A program made the translations under genes and the position numbers. DNA of 40,801 nt from Halobacteriales archaeon QS_4_69_31 (GTDB lineage: Archaea; Halobacteriota; Halobacteria; Halobacteriales; Haloarculaceae), in assembly GCA_003021655.1 (NCBI GenBank), contig PXRP01000021.1, positions 7,374 to 48,174 of the forward strand, given 5' to 3'. Below the pieces are notes generated by a model that saw nothing but the letters and a program-made list of their open reading frames with translations, did no database searches and was not told the DNA's origin. This document shows, piece after piece, positions 22,430 through 30,272 of the stretch; within the stretch, counting starts at the first letter, position 1, and each line of letters opens with the position of its first letter.

Positions 22430-23008
22430 TCACCCGGTGTCGTACTTGTAGGTCGCCTCGTCGGGGTCGATGCCGAAGTCCTCGGGGCCCTCCTGGGGTT
22501 CCTCGGGTTCGTCGTCGGCGGCCGCGCCCTTGAACGCCTCGCGGCGGCGGTCGGGGACGTGGAAGCGGTCGGGGTCGACCCGCACCGGGACGGCGTCGGG
22601 CGCGGTCGAGGCCTGTTTCGCGTCGAGGCGCTCGCGCAGCGGTTCGGGCAGTTGTGCGACGTCGATGCGTTCGAAGCCGAACTGTGCGAGGTAGTCGGGG
22701 TCGCCGGTGAGCGCGAAGACGTCGTCGAACCCCTCGTCGGCGGCGGTACGGACGAGCCGTTCGACGACGTGTGCCCCCACGCCCTGCCCGCGCCAGTCCT
22801 CGAGGACGCCGATGCTGGTGAGCTCGCACAGCTCGCCGTCGTCGGTCTTGTGGACCCGGATCCGGCCGAACCCCGCCTTCGCGTTGGACTCCTCGTCGAT
22901 GGCGATCACGTAGTCGCGCGAGCGGAACGCGGTCTCGTCTAACCCCATCGCTTCGATGTGCTCGAGTAGCCAGGCCTCGTCCCGGTTTTTCGCGTCCCGT
23001 ACGTACAT
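22430..23008 (-). CDS. GNAT-family N-acetyltransferase
   Basis: The protein is 192 residues. The GNAT fold includes the beta-4 strand CELTSIGVLEDWRGQGVGAH with the acetyl-CoA loop RGQGVG, and the later PDYLAQFGFERID strand. The last 60 residues (after about 130) are an acidic tail with DDEPEEPQEGPEDFG, probably flexible. It transfers an acetyl group to an unknown amine or protein. The ATG at 23008 is preceded on the minus strand by a CCTTTTGAC box about 27 bases away, consistent with a leaderless transcript. Likely monocistronic. Confidence 0.9.
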   Translation of the reverse strand: MYVRDAKNRDEAWLLEHIEAMGLDETAFRSRDYVIAIDEESNAKAGFGRIRVHKTDDGELCELTSIGVLEDWRGQGVGAHVVERLVRTAADEGFDDVFALTGDPDYLAQFGFERIDVAQLPEPLRERLDAKQASTAPDAVPVRVDPDRFHVPDRRREAFKGAAADDEPEEPQEGPEDFGIDPDEATYKYDTG

Positions 23009-23135
23009 ATCTCACCATTGATTGCGCCGCGTCAAAAGGGTTTGTAAGCCCGTATCCGGCCACACGCCGGCTCTCGCCCCTCTCGGCGGGCACACTCGCG
23101 CAACCTCTATTTGTGACCTGGTCGAACGACGAGGT

Positions 23136-25211
23136 ATGTCCACGTCACTCGAGGACATCGACGAGGTGGTCCACCGGCCCGACAGGGAGTTCGTCGAGTC
23201 GACCAACGTCTGGCAGTTCATGCAGGAGTACGACATCGACGACTACGGGGAACTCGTCGAGCGGACGACCACGGCCGACCCCGCCGAACCCCGCTCCGGC
23301 GTCGACTGGTTCTGGGACACGGTCGTCGACTACCTCGACGTCGACTTCTTCGAGCCCTACGACCGGGTGCGCGACGACAGCGAGGGCCCGCAGTTCACCG
23401 AGTGGTACCCCGGCGGAGAGACCAACGTCGCGCACAACGTCCTCGACCGCCACGCCGCCGTCGACAGCGAGACCCGGAACACGGTCGCGCTCATCTGGGA
23501 GGGTGAACCCGTCGACGCGAACGGCGGGGCCGCCGAGACGAGGGCGGTCACCTACCACGAACTCCACAGGCAGGCCAACAAGGTGGCCAACTACCTCGAC
23601 GCCGCCGGCGTCGACACCGGCGACACCGTCGGCCTCTACATGCCGATGGTCCCCGAGGTGGTCTCTCTCCTCTATGGCTGTTTCAAGGTCGGCGCCGTCG
23701 CCGTCCCGGTCTTCTCGGGTTTCGGCGTCGACGCCACCGCCACGCGCATCGACGACGCCGAGTGTTCGGTGCTTTTCACCGGCGACGGGTTCTACCGCCG
23801 GGGCGACGAGGTCCGCCTGAAACCGACCGCAGACGAGGCCATCGACCAGGCGGGCCACGTCGAGGACGTCGTCGTCTTCGACCGGCTGGGGACCCGCGCC
23901 GGCGACCCCGGGGAGAGCGCCGGCGGCGAGACACCCGACGCCGACCCGGGCGAGCACGACGTCCCCTGGACCGCGGGGCGGGACCAGTGGTGGGACGCGG
24001 CCGTCGAACCCCACGACGACGAGTACGACACCAGGCACCTGGACGCGGGCCAGGAGTCGATGCTGCTGTACTCCTCGGGGACGACCGGCAAGCCCAAAGG
24101 TATCGTCCACACCCACGCCGGGGTGAACGTCCAGTGTGCCAAGGAGCTGTACTTCGGGTTCGACCTCAAGCCCGCGGACCGCTTATTCTGGGTGTCGGAC
24201 ATCGGCTGGATGATGGGACCCTGGACCCTCATCGGCACCCACCACTTCGGGTCGACGGTCTTCATGTACGAGGGCGCGCCGGACTACCCCGAACCCGACC
24301 GCTACTGGCGGATGATAGACCGCCACGGGGTCACGCAGTTCGGCATCTCCCCGACCGCGATCCGGGCGCTGCGCGAGCACGGCAACGAGTACGTCGAAGA
24401 CCACGACCTGTCGAGCCTGCGCCTGCTGGGCTCGACGGGCGAGCCCTGGGACCCCGAGTCCTGGCAGTGGTTCTACGAGACCGTCGGTGGCGGCGAGGCA
24501 CCGGTCATCAACATCTCGGGGGGCACCGAGATCTGTGGCTGTTTCCTGATGCCGATGCCGATACAGGACCTGAAACCGTGTACGCTGGGCGGGCCCGGTC
24601 TCGGGATGGACATCGACATCGTCGACGAGGCCGGCGAGTCAATCGCGCACACGCACGAGCGGGGGTTTCTGGTCGCGCGCGACTCGTGTCCGTCGATGAC
24701 GAAGTCCCTCTGGGAGGGCGACGAGCGCTACCTGCGGGAGTACTGGTCGACCTGGGATGACCTGTGGGACCACGGCGACTGGGCCCAGAAAGACGAGAAC
24801 GGCTTCTGGTTTCTCCACGGGCGGGCCGACGACACGCTCAACGTCGCGGGCCGGAAGGTCGGCCCCGCCGAGGTTGAGGGCGCCGCCATCGACCACCCCG
24901 CCGTCAGCCAGGCCGCCGCCGTCGGCGTCCCCGACGACACCACCGGGACCGCGGTCGTCCTCTACGTCGTCGTCGAGGCGGGCCACGAGGAGAGCGACGC
25001 CCTCCGCGAGGCGGTCCGCGAACAGGTCGGCGAGGAACTGGGCAAGCCGTTCCGCCCCCGCGAGGTGCTGTTCGTCGACGAGTTCCCCAAGACACAGAGC
25101 GGGAAGATACTCCGGCGGGCCATCCAGGCGACCTACACCGGCGAGGACCCCGGCGACATGTCCAGCATCGAGAACCCCGGGGCCATAGAGGACGTCGAGG
25201 CCGCCCGGTGA
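23136..25211 (+). CDS. Acetyl-CoA synthetase-like acyl-CoA ligase (AMP-forming)
   Basis: The protein is 691 residues. An ACS-type N-terminal cap (FWDTVVDYLDVDFFEP) leads to the AMP-binding motif YSSGTTGKPKG (from about 311). GGTEICG, the WFLHGRADD hinge and the catalytic Lys in TQSGKILRR near 656 follow. It activates a short-chain acid to its acyl-CoA. Acetate or propionate is plausible from the size and the ACS-like motifs, and propionyl-CoA would feed the methylmalonyl-CoA enzymes in this window. A CTATTTG box near 23110 gives leaderless spacing to ATG 23136. The stop is seven bases from the convergent gene. Confidence 0.9.
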   Translation: MSTSLEDIDEVVHRPDREFVESTNVWQFMQEYDIDDYGELVERTTTADPAEPRSGVDWFWDTVVDYLDVDFFEPYDRVRDDSEGPQFTEWYPGGETNVAHNVLDRHAAVDSETRNTVALIWEGEPVDANGGAAETRAVTYHELHRQANKVANYLDAAGVDTGDTVGLYMPMVPEVVSLLYGCFKVGAVAVPVFSGFGVDATATRIDDAECSVLFTGDGFYRRGDEVRLKPTADEAIDQAGHVEDVVVFDRLGTRAGDPGESAGGETPDADPGEHDVPWTAGRDQWWDAAVEPHDDEYDTRHLDAGQESMLLYSSGTTGKPKGIVHTHAGVNVQCAKELYFGFDLKPADRLFWVSDIGWMMGPWTLIGTHHFGSTVFMYEGAPDYPEPDRYWRMIDRHGVTQFGISPTAIRALREHGNEYVEDHDLSSLRLLGSTGEPWDPESWQWFYETVGGGEAPVINISGGTEICGCFLMPMPIQDLKPCTLGGPGLGMDIDIVDEAGESIAHTHERGFLVARDSCPSMTKSLWEGDERYLREYWSTWDDLWDHGDWAQKDENGFWFLHGRADDTLNVAGRKVGPAEVEGAAIDHPAVSQAAAVGVPDDTTGTAVVLYVVVEAGHEESDALREAVREQVGEELGKPFRPREVLFVDEFPKTQSGKILRRAIQATYTGEDPGDMSSIENPGAIEDVEAAR

Positions 25212-25218
25212 GGGCCCG

Positions 25219-26319
25219 TCACTCCGAGCCCGTTTCGAGGACGGCGTTGCAGTTCGGGCAGTTGGTGTGGCCGGCGTCGGCCTCGTAGGTCGCCCCGCAG
25301 ACCGGACAGAGTTCGCTCTTGACGGCGTCGTCGGCCGCCGGGTCGTCGAACCCCTCCTCCGGTGGCGTGTACACCCGTGTGTGACTGAACCGGTCCTCGT
25401 CTCCGTCCCCGCCTTCGTCGGGCTCGCTTGCCTCGTCGGCGTCGCCGTCCGTCCCGTCCTCGCCGGCGGTCCCCATGGCGAGGCGGTCGGAGGTGCCCGG
25501 CTGGACCACCTGGGGGTAGCGCTGGCCGGCGCGGACCGCCGACCGGGGGGCGTCCGGCCGGCGCACCCGGACGACGAGGCTGGCGAGCAACTGGAACCAG
25601 ACGTACGTGAGCGCGACGGCCCCGGGCGCCGCGGCGCTAGCCAGCGGCAGGACCGGGACCGAGACGCCCGCGTACCGGAGCCGTCTGAACGCGAGGTCCG
25701 CGACGCCGTAGCGCCGGGCGGCGGCCTCGAGGAGGGCCTCCTGGCCGGCCAGGCTCGCCGTCCGGCTGGCGACCCCGGCGGTCACCGCGAGCGCGGCGAC
25801 CAGCACGAGCCCCTGGAGGAGCCGCGGGGTCGACAGCGAGTAGACGCGGTAGCCGTACGCGACCGTGCGCACGAGCAAGACGACGTTGACGACGCCCAGC
25901 GCCACGAGCACCGCGGGGTCGACCGTCCGTCGGACGAGCGCGACCCCGAGCACGACCGCGAGCGCGGCCAGCGGCGGGGCGACCAGCACCAGCGGCCGGT
26001 CGAACCGGTAGCGCTGCTCGACGTTGCCCCGGAGGTTCGTGACCGCGCCGACGACGAGCCTCACCGCCAGGAGAGACGGTCCCACGACCCACAGCAGCGC
26101 GAGCACCGCGGTGAAGCCGGCCGCCTCCGTGGTCCAGGGGTCGACGGAGACGGGGCCGACGAGGACGGCCGCCAGTTGCTCGGCGGCGACGCCGGTCCCG
26201 GCCAGCCAGATGAGATAGCCCGCCCCGCCGCCCAGGAGGCCGGCGAGCAGCCGTCGCTCCGCGCCGACGAAGAGGCGAACGGACGCGACGAGTTCCCGGC
26301 GCGTTCCTCTGGTATCCAT
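25219..26319 (-). CDS. Six-helix membrane protein with C-terminal zinc ribbon
   Basis: The protein is 366 residues. About six membrane segments occupy 20-260, for example LLAGLLGGGAGYLIWLAGTG, TAVLALLWVVGPSLLAVRLV and PLVLVAPPLAALAVVLGVAL. An acidic linker follows. It ends with a zinc ribbon, CPVCGATY then NCPNCNAVL, at 339-361. I do not recognise the family. It lies 22 bases downstream of the zinc-ribbon/FHA gene on the same strand and is probably co-transcribed. The shared ribbons suggest that the two proteins act together at the membrane, possibly in signalling. Confidence 0.75.
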   Translation of the reverse strand: MDTRGTRRELVASVRLFVGAERRLLAGLLGGGAGYLIWLAGTGVAAEQLAAVLVGPVSVDPWTTEAAGFTAVLALLWVVGPSLLAVRLVVGAVTNLRGNVEQRYRFDRPLVLVAPPLAALAVVLGVALVRRTVDPAVLVALGVVNVVLLVRTVAYGYRVYSLSTPRLLQGLVLVAALAVTAGVASRTASLAGQEALLEAAARRYGVADLAFRRLRYAGVSVPVLPLASAAAPGAVALTYVWFQLLASLVVRVRRPDAPRSAVRAGQRYPQVVQPGTSDRLAMGTAGEDGTDGDADEASEPDEGGDGDEDRFSHTRVYTPPEEGFDDPAADDAVKSELCPVCGATYEADAGHTNCPNCNAVLETGSE

Positions 26320-26341
26320 GTGGGGGGTTTTGCCCGCGGGG

Positions 26342-27490
26342 TCAGGCGTCTACGACGCGCAACTGTGCGACATCCGAGAGTTCGATCCGGTCACCCGTCG
26401 AGACCGGGACCCTGTCGCCCTGTTCGAGCCGGTCGCCGTTGACGACCGTCGGGTTCACGCCCAGGTCCACGAGGTGGAACTGCCCGTTCTCGTACTCGAA
26501 GCGGACGTGCTCCCTGTGGATCCGGACGGCGTCGTCCTCGTCGCCGCCGGTCTCGATGATGATACTCCGGATCTCTCGCCCGAGCGTTTCCCCGTCGCTC
26601 ATTTGTATCTCGCGGTTCCGGACAGAGAGGGTCACCTCCCCGGCCCCCGCCGCGTCGTCGGCGCCCGCGGCCTCGCCGGCCGACTCCTGTCCGGTCCCGG
26701 CATTGCCGTCCTCGTCGGTCCTCCCCGCCGTCGCACCGTCGTCGGCGCTCGCGGGCCGGTGGACGTCGAGGTCCTCCCCGCAGTTGCGACAGAAGCTGTC
26801 TTCCGGGTCGACCTCCGTCCCGCAGTCGGGACACTCCGTCAGTTCTGACGGCCCCGGCTCGACGTGGGACACGTCGGCCCCACAGGAGCGACAGAAGCTG
26901 TCCTCGGCCTCGATGGTCGCCTCACACTCCGGGCAGGCGAGTTCGACCGCCTCGGGGCCGGCGCCCTCCGCGGCCTCCGCGGTGGCGTCGTCCTCGCCTT
27001 CGGCGGCCTCCGCGGAGGTGTCGCCCTCGCCGGTCGCCGCGGACGCGTCAATACCGTCGTCTCCCCCTTCGACGGCCCCCTCGGAGGCGCTGTTCCCGAT
27101 TCCGGCGGTCGCGTCGTCGCCGGTCGCGGCGGACGGGTCGCCTCCGTCGTCGCCGGTCGCCGCGGGGTCGCCTCCGTCGTCGCCGGTCGCCGCGGAGTCG
27201 CCACCGTCGTGGCCCGGTCCGTCGGCGCTCTCGTCGGCCGGTGCGGACGGGCCGGTCGACGCGTCCCCGCTCCGGTCTCCGGGGTCGAGCGGGTCGGGGC
27301 TCGCGTCGTCCGCCTCGTCGGCGGTCGCGCCGGCGTCGTCGGTCGGTTCGGACCCGTCGCTCTCGTCCTGTGCGTCGACGTACTGCCACTCGCCACAGTC
27401 CGAGTTCGTACACCATCCCCCTGCCGCGGACGGGTCGAACTGCTCGCCACAGAGCGGACATTCGACCGTCTCTGCCGTTCCGTTTGCCAT
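26342..27490 (-). CDS. Zinc-ribbon and FHA-domain protein
   Basis: This gene encodes about 382 residues. An N-terminal CPLCG...CTNSDCG ribbon is followed by a long low-complexity region rich in Asp, Gly and Ala (repeats of GDDGGDP and AATGDD). Two near-identical ribbons come next (CPECEATIEAEDSFCRSCG and CPDCGTEVDPEDSFCRNCG). The C-terminal FHA domain covers the last 95 residues, with GREI, IHREHVRF and DLGVNPTVVNG. FHA domains read phosphothreonine, so this may be a reader for a kinase such as the one at 18576. Several ATGs lie close together (27490, 27502, 27508, 27517). I chose 27490. Confidence 0.8.
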   Translation of the reverse strand: MANGTAETVECPLCGEQFDPSAAGGWCTNSDCGEWQYVDAQDESDGSEPTDDAGATADEADDASPDPLDPGDRSGDASTGPSAPADESADGPGHDGGDSAATGDDGGDPAATGDDGGDPSAATGDDATAGIGNSASEGAVEGGDDGIDASAATGEGDTSAEAAEGEDDATAEAAEGAGPEAVELACPECEATIEAEDSFCRSCGADVSHVEPGPSELTECPDCGTEVDPEDSFCRNCGEDLDVHRPASADDGATAGRTDEDGNAGTGQESAGEAAGADDAAGAGEVTLSVRNREIQMSDGETLGREIRSIIIETGGDEDDAVRIHREHVRFEYENGQFHLVDLGVNPTVVNGDRLEQGDRVPVSTGDRIELSDVAQLRVVDA

Positions 27491-27654
27491 CGCTGTCGGC
27501 ATATGCATGTCCCCCATCAAAACAATTGCCCCCTGGCGTACCGACTTCGCCGTGCCACAGCCCCCGACTTTCCCTCTGGTTGACGGGGCTCGTTTCGCCG
27601 GCTCACACCCGCGTTTGCTACTCCGCACCACGGGCAAGCTTAATCTGGCCAGAT

Positions 27655-27686
27655 ACCATGGTTGCTCCATGGTCACCCTGGTGACC
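27655..27686 (+). promoter_or_regulatory. Two overlapping palindromes before the KaiC-like gene
   Basis: ACCATGG-TTGCT-CCATGGT (27655-27673) and GGTCACC-CT-GGTGACC (27671-27686) share GGT, so they cannot both form. They sit between a TATA-like CTTAATC (27639-27645) and ATG 27700, near or in the predicted mRNA leader. A further GGTGAC follows at 27688. They could be operators or alternate RNA hairpins. Confidence 0.5.
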
Positions 27687-27699
27687 CGGTGACTGTCCG

Positions 27700-28881
27700 A
27701 TGAGCGGAGACGACAGCGCGGACAGTGACGACGACTGGTTCGAGAGCGCACTGGCCGAGGACGGGACCGAAAGCGACGACACCCCGGACGCCTCCGGCGA
27801 CGGGACGGCCGGCGAGGCGGACGACTGGGGGGGCGACTCCCCGGACGGCGCCGACGGGGCGACCGAACCGGACGGCGCCGACGGGGCGACCGAACCGGAC
27901 GGTCCCGCCCAGTCCAACGCCGATGGGGCGTTCACCGGCGGGTCCGACCGCGACACGACCAGCCCGTTCGGGGACATGGGGACTGACCCGGACGAGGCGT
28001 TCGGGGACGCCGAGACCGACAGCCCGTTCGGGGATACGGGGACCGGCGGGGGCGACTCCCTCGACGGCGGGTTATCGGTCTTCGACGACGGGGACGACTC
28101 GCTGTTCGAGGACAGTTTCGGCGAGGCGATGGGCGCCGCCGGCGGTGGGAGCGAGGAGTTCGACGACGACCTCGACACGGACATCCCGCGGCTCGACATC
28201 GGTATCGAGGGACTCGACAACATGATCCAGGGCGGCGTCCCGGAGCGACACCTCGTCGTCATCATCGGCGGCGCAGGCACCGGGAAGACGACGTTCGGCC
28301 TCCAGTTTCTCCACCACGGCCTCACGAAAGACGACACGGACAGGGGGGTGTTCATTACCCTCGAGCAGACCTACGAGGACATCCTGGCCACCGCCGACGA
28401 ACGCGGCTGGGAGTTCGAGCGCCACGTCGAGGAGGGGAACCTGGCCATCGTGGACCTGGACCCGGTCGAGATGGCCAACAGCCTCGACAACATCCGCGGG
28501 GAACTGCCCGAACTCATCGAGGAGTTCGACGCCGACCGGTTCGTCCTCGACTCCGTCTCCCTGCTGGAGATGATGTACGACAAGCAGTCGCGGCGCCGCA
28601 CCGAGGTGTTCGACTTCACCCAGAGCCTGAAAGACGCCGGCGTCACGACCGTCTTCACCAGCGAGGCCGCCGAGAACAACCCCTACGCGTCCCGCCACGG
28701 CGTCATCGAGTACCTCACCGACGCCGTCTTCCTGTTGCGGTACGTCCGCTCGGAGACCCGCGAGACCCGCCTCGCCGTGGAGATCCAGAAGATACGCAAC
28801 GCCAACCACTCCCGCGAGACCAAACCCTACGAGATCACCCTCGACGGCATCTCCGTCTACGAACAGGCCAACATCTTCTGA
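27700..28881 (+). CDS. KaiC/RAD55-like RecA-superfamily ATPase with acidic N-terminus
   Basis: The protein is 393 residues. The first 160 are acidic and repetitive (DGADGATEPDG twice, SPFGDxGT twice) and probably disordered. The ATPase domain starts at DIPRLDIGIEGLDNMIQGG, with Walker A GGAGTGKTT, a Glu-rich VFITLEQTYED segment and Walker B RFVLDSVS, and runs to the end (single domain). Such proteins act in signalling, archaellum control or DNA-linked processes. The role here is unknown. It is divergent from the zinc-ribbon/FHA gene, so a regulatory link is possible. Confidence 0.87.
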   Translation: MSGDDSADSDDDWFESALAEDGTESDDTPDASGDGTAGEADDWGGDSPDGADGATEPDGADGATEPDGPAQSNADGAFTGGSDRDTTSPFGDMGTDPDEAFGDAETDSPFGDTGTGGGDSLDGGLSVFDDGDDSLFEDSFGEAMGAAGGGSEEFDDDLDTDIPRLDIGIEGLDNMIQGGVPERHLVVIIGGAGTGKTTFGLQFLHHGLTKDDTDRGVFITLEQTYEDILATADERGWEFERHVEEGNLAIVDLDPVEMANSLDNIRGELPELIEEFDADRFVLDSVSLLEMMYDKQSRRRTEVFDFTQSLKDAGVTTVFTSEAAENNPYASRHGVIEYLTDAVFLLRYVRSETRETRLAVEIQKIRNANHSRETKPYEITLDGISVYEQANIF

Positions 28882-28950
28882 GAGCGCGCCATGAAACGGT
28901 TCGCGTCCCCGTTCGCTCCTTCGATTCGCTCGGTACGGGCGACCTGGATA

Positions 28951-29128
28951 TCAGGGCCAGGCGTTCGAAGACAGTGCGGTCAGGAAAACAGACGTCCCCA
29001 CGGCACCGATCAACAGTCCCACCAGCGGATACGGGCAGACCCCCTCGAAGAATACCGCGAGAAGCAGTCCAACGAGCGTCGCCCGTACGCCGTGACGTTC
29101 TGCTTCCGTCTGCTCGATACCGTTTCAT
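28951..29128 (-). pseudogene. Frame-broken small two-helix membrane protein
   Basis: On the minus strand a 57-codon stretch reads NGIEQTEAERHGVRATLVGL, continues LLAVFFEGVCPYPLVGLLIG, then AVGTSVFLTALSSNAWP, and stops at 28951-28953. It has two convincing membrane helices around a Cys-Pro-Tyr-Pro turn. There is no start codon in this frame. An ATG at 29128 lies one base out of phase (ATGAAACGG instead of ATGAACGG), so deleting one A would give a 58-residue protein. It is either a decayed gene or a sequencing error in an AAA run. Confidence 0.5.
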
Positions 29129-29582
29129 CTCAACCCATCGAAAAAGGTTCACACTGTACGCTCGCGCCCCGAATGGGGGACCCACTCTCTCCGGTCCTGG
29201 AATCGACCGCCCCGTGACCTGCTTTCTGCCACCCTCTCTTCCGAGACGATTAAATGGCTCTTTGAGTTACGGACGGGACTTTATACCGTTGGCCCCTCCG
29301 TTCGAGTGCGGTCGGTGCGCCCTCCACGAGGCGCTTGCCGTGCCGTGAACACTGACACCCCCCCAACCACCCGCCGCACGGGGAGTTCCCCGCTCCCCTG
29401 CCCGTCTGCCGGCGCTCCCGCTTTTCCGGGGCGCCGGCGTTCCCCCAACGCGTCTTTCCAGGCTCCACCCTTTTTCCCGTCGTGCCGTCCGGACCCGCAG
29501 TCGAGAACATCGCCCGCGTCCCGGTCGCCCTCGCCGCGTCTTTCGACCCGCCCCCGCGGGCCTGACTGCGCCTTGCCCTATG
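29129..29582. other. Gene-free stretch with orphan promoter-like boxes
   Basis: No convincing gene was found. The plus strand has TATA-like GATTAAATGG near 29248 and ACTTTATACC at 29278-29286. The frame that follows encodes a basic, Pro/Arg-rich chain unlike local proteins. The plus strand of 29340-29490 is C-rich, with a perfect CGGGGA-GT-TCCCCG hairpin near 29377. Confidence 0.5.
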
Positions 29583-29598
29583 TTTAGGACGGCCTAAA
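29583..29598 (+). promoter_or_regulatory. DtxR-type iron operator 1
   Basis: TTTAGGACGGCCTAAA is palindromic at 7 of 8 pairs and matches the TTAGG...CCTAA core of DtxR/MntR-family operators. It lies just upstream of the TATA-like CATTAAC box of the siderophore-binding-protein gene. Confidence 0.75.
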
Positions 29599-29617
29599 AT
29601 CGAAACCATTAACCCTC

Positions 29618-29635
29618 TTTTAGGCCAGCCTAAAA
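29618..29635 (+). promoter_or_regulatory. DtxR-type iron operator 2
   Basis: TTTTAGGCCAGCCTAAAA is palindromic at 8 of 9 pairs and ends two bases before ATG 29638. It lies between the TATA box (about 29607-29612) and the start of transcription, so a bound iron-loaded repressor would block initiation. Its centre is 36 bases from that of operator 1. Confidence 0.78.
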
Positions 29636-29637
29636 TC

Positions 29638-30117
29638 ATGACGGACGACAGTTCCGAGACTGGTACGACGCGCAGAAGGTATCTGGCCTCCGGCGGCGCA
29701 CTCGTCACCTGTCGGTGCCCAGCGCCTTCCCGCCCGAGATGGAGGGCGCCGAGGCCGACTACCAGAAACTCCTGGAGGTCGACCCCGAGGTCATCGTCGT
29801 CCACTGGGGGATCGGGACGACCGGCGACACGGAGACGTTCTCGGCCGCGGCGTTCCGCGAGCAGTACGTGGCCCCGATGGCGGAAGACGCCGTCGGCAGC
29901 CAGCTCACCGCCGTCCAGAAGGGGCGGGTCTACCCCGGCGCCTACGGCGAGCAGGGGCCCCATCGTGAACCCCCTCCAGACCGAGATGAAAGCCCAGCAA
30001 CTCTGCCCCGAGGAGTTCGGCGAATTCGACCCCGAGCGGTTCCCCGAGGTGCCCGAGGAGAACCGGCTGTTCGACCGCGGGCGGGTGCGTGACATCATCG
30101 CTGGGAACCTCGAATGA
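29638..30117 (+). pseudogene. Decayed iron-siderophore ABC transporter binding protein
   Basis: The gene keeps a Tat/lipoprotein-like N-terminus (TRRRYLASGGALVT). It then jumps by deletion into another frame carrying FPPEMEGAEADYQKLLEVDP, VIVVHWGIGTTGDTETF and VQKGRVYPGAYGEQGP. It returns to the first frame after one extra C in the C-run at 29958-29961, giving IVNPLQTEMKAQQL, EEFGEFDPERFPEVPEENRL and RVRDIIAGNLE. About 155 residues remain of an expected 350-400. It cannot make a working binding protein. No permease or ATPase gene accompanies it. Both iron operators survive. Confidence 0.85.
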
Positions 30118-30272
30118 CCACCCGACCCGCGGGGACGCCCGCGCGACGCGCCGACGCCCCTGTCGACGAGGACGAACGGGCGCGCCGCGACCGGCGGGGC
30201 CAGCGACTCCTCCTCGACGCGACCGACGATGATATCATCCGCGACCACGTGGACACCCACATCCAGCGATGA
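30114..30272 (+). CDS. Candidate 52-residue charged protein
   Basis: The frame encodes MTTRPAGTPARRADAP, then a highly charged middle (DEDERARRDRRGQRLLL), and ends DDDIIRDHVDTHIQR. It starts as ATGA on the stop of the binding-protein remnant and ends as ATGA on the start of the FAD oxidoreductase, so it sits in the iron-regulated operon and is probably translated. I do not recognise it. It might be a genuine small protein or what is left of a larger gene lost with the transporter. Confidence 0.5.
   Translation: MTTRPAGTPARRADAPVDEDERARRDRRGQRLLLDATDDDIIRDHVDTHIQR

Noticed and set aside
22389..23093. 234-codon minus frame overlapping the acetyltransferase
   Set aside because: It is a shifted reading of the GNAT gene; the GNAT frame has the correct motifs.
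27020..27200. Repetitive DNA that could suggest a CRISPR or minisatellite
   Set aside because: It is the in-frame low-complexity GDDGGDP/AATGDD region of the zinc-ribbon/FHA protein; there are no spacers.
28891..29128. 10-base inverted repeat ATGAAACGGT at 28891 and 29119-29128
   Set aside because: Ten bases with no extension and no target duplication can arise by chance; not called as element ends.
29306..29587. 94-codon plus-strand frame after the orphan TATA box
   Set aside because: The product is basic and Pro/Arg/Ser-rich, with no domain; it reflects base composition of a C-rich region.
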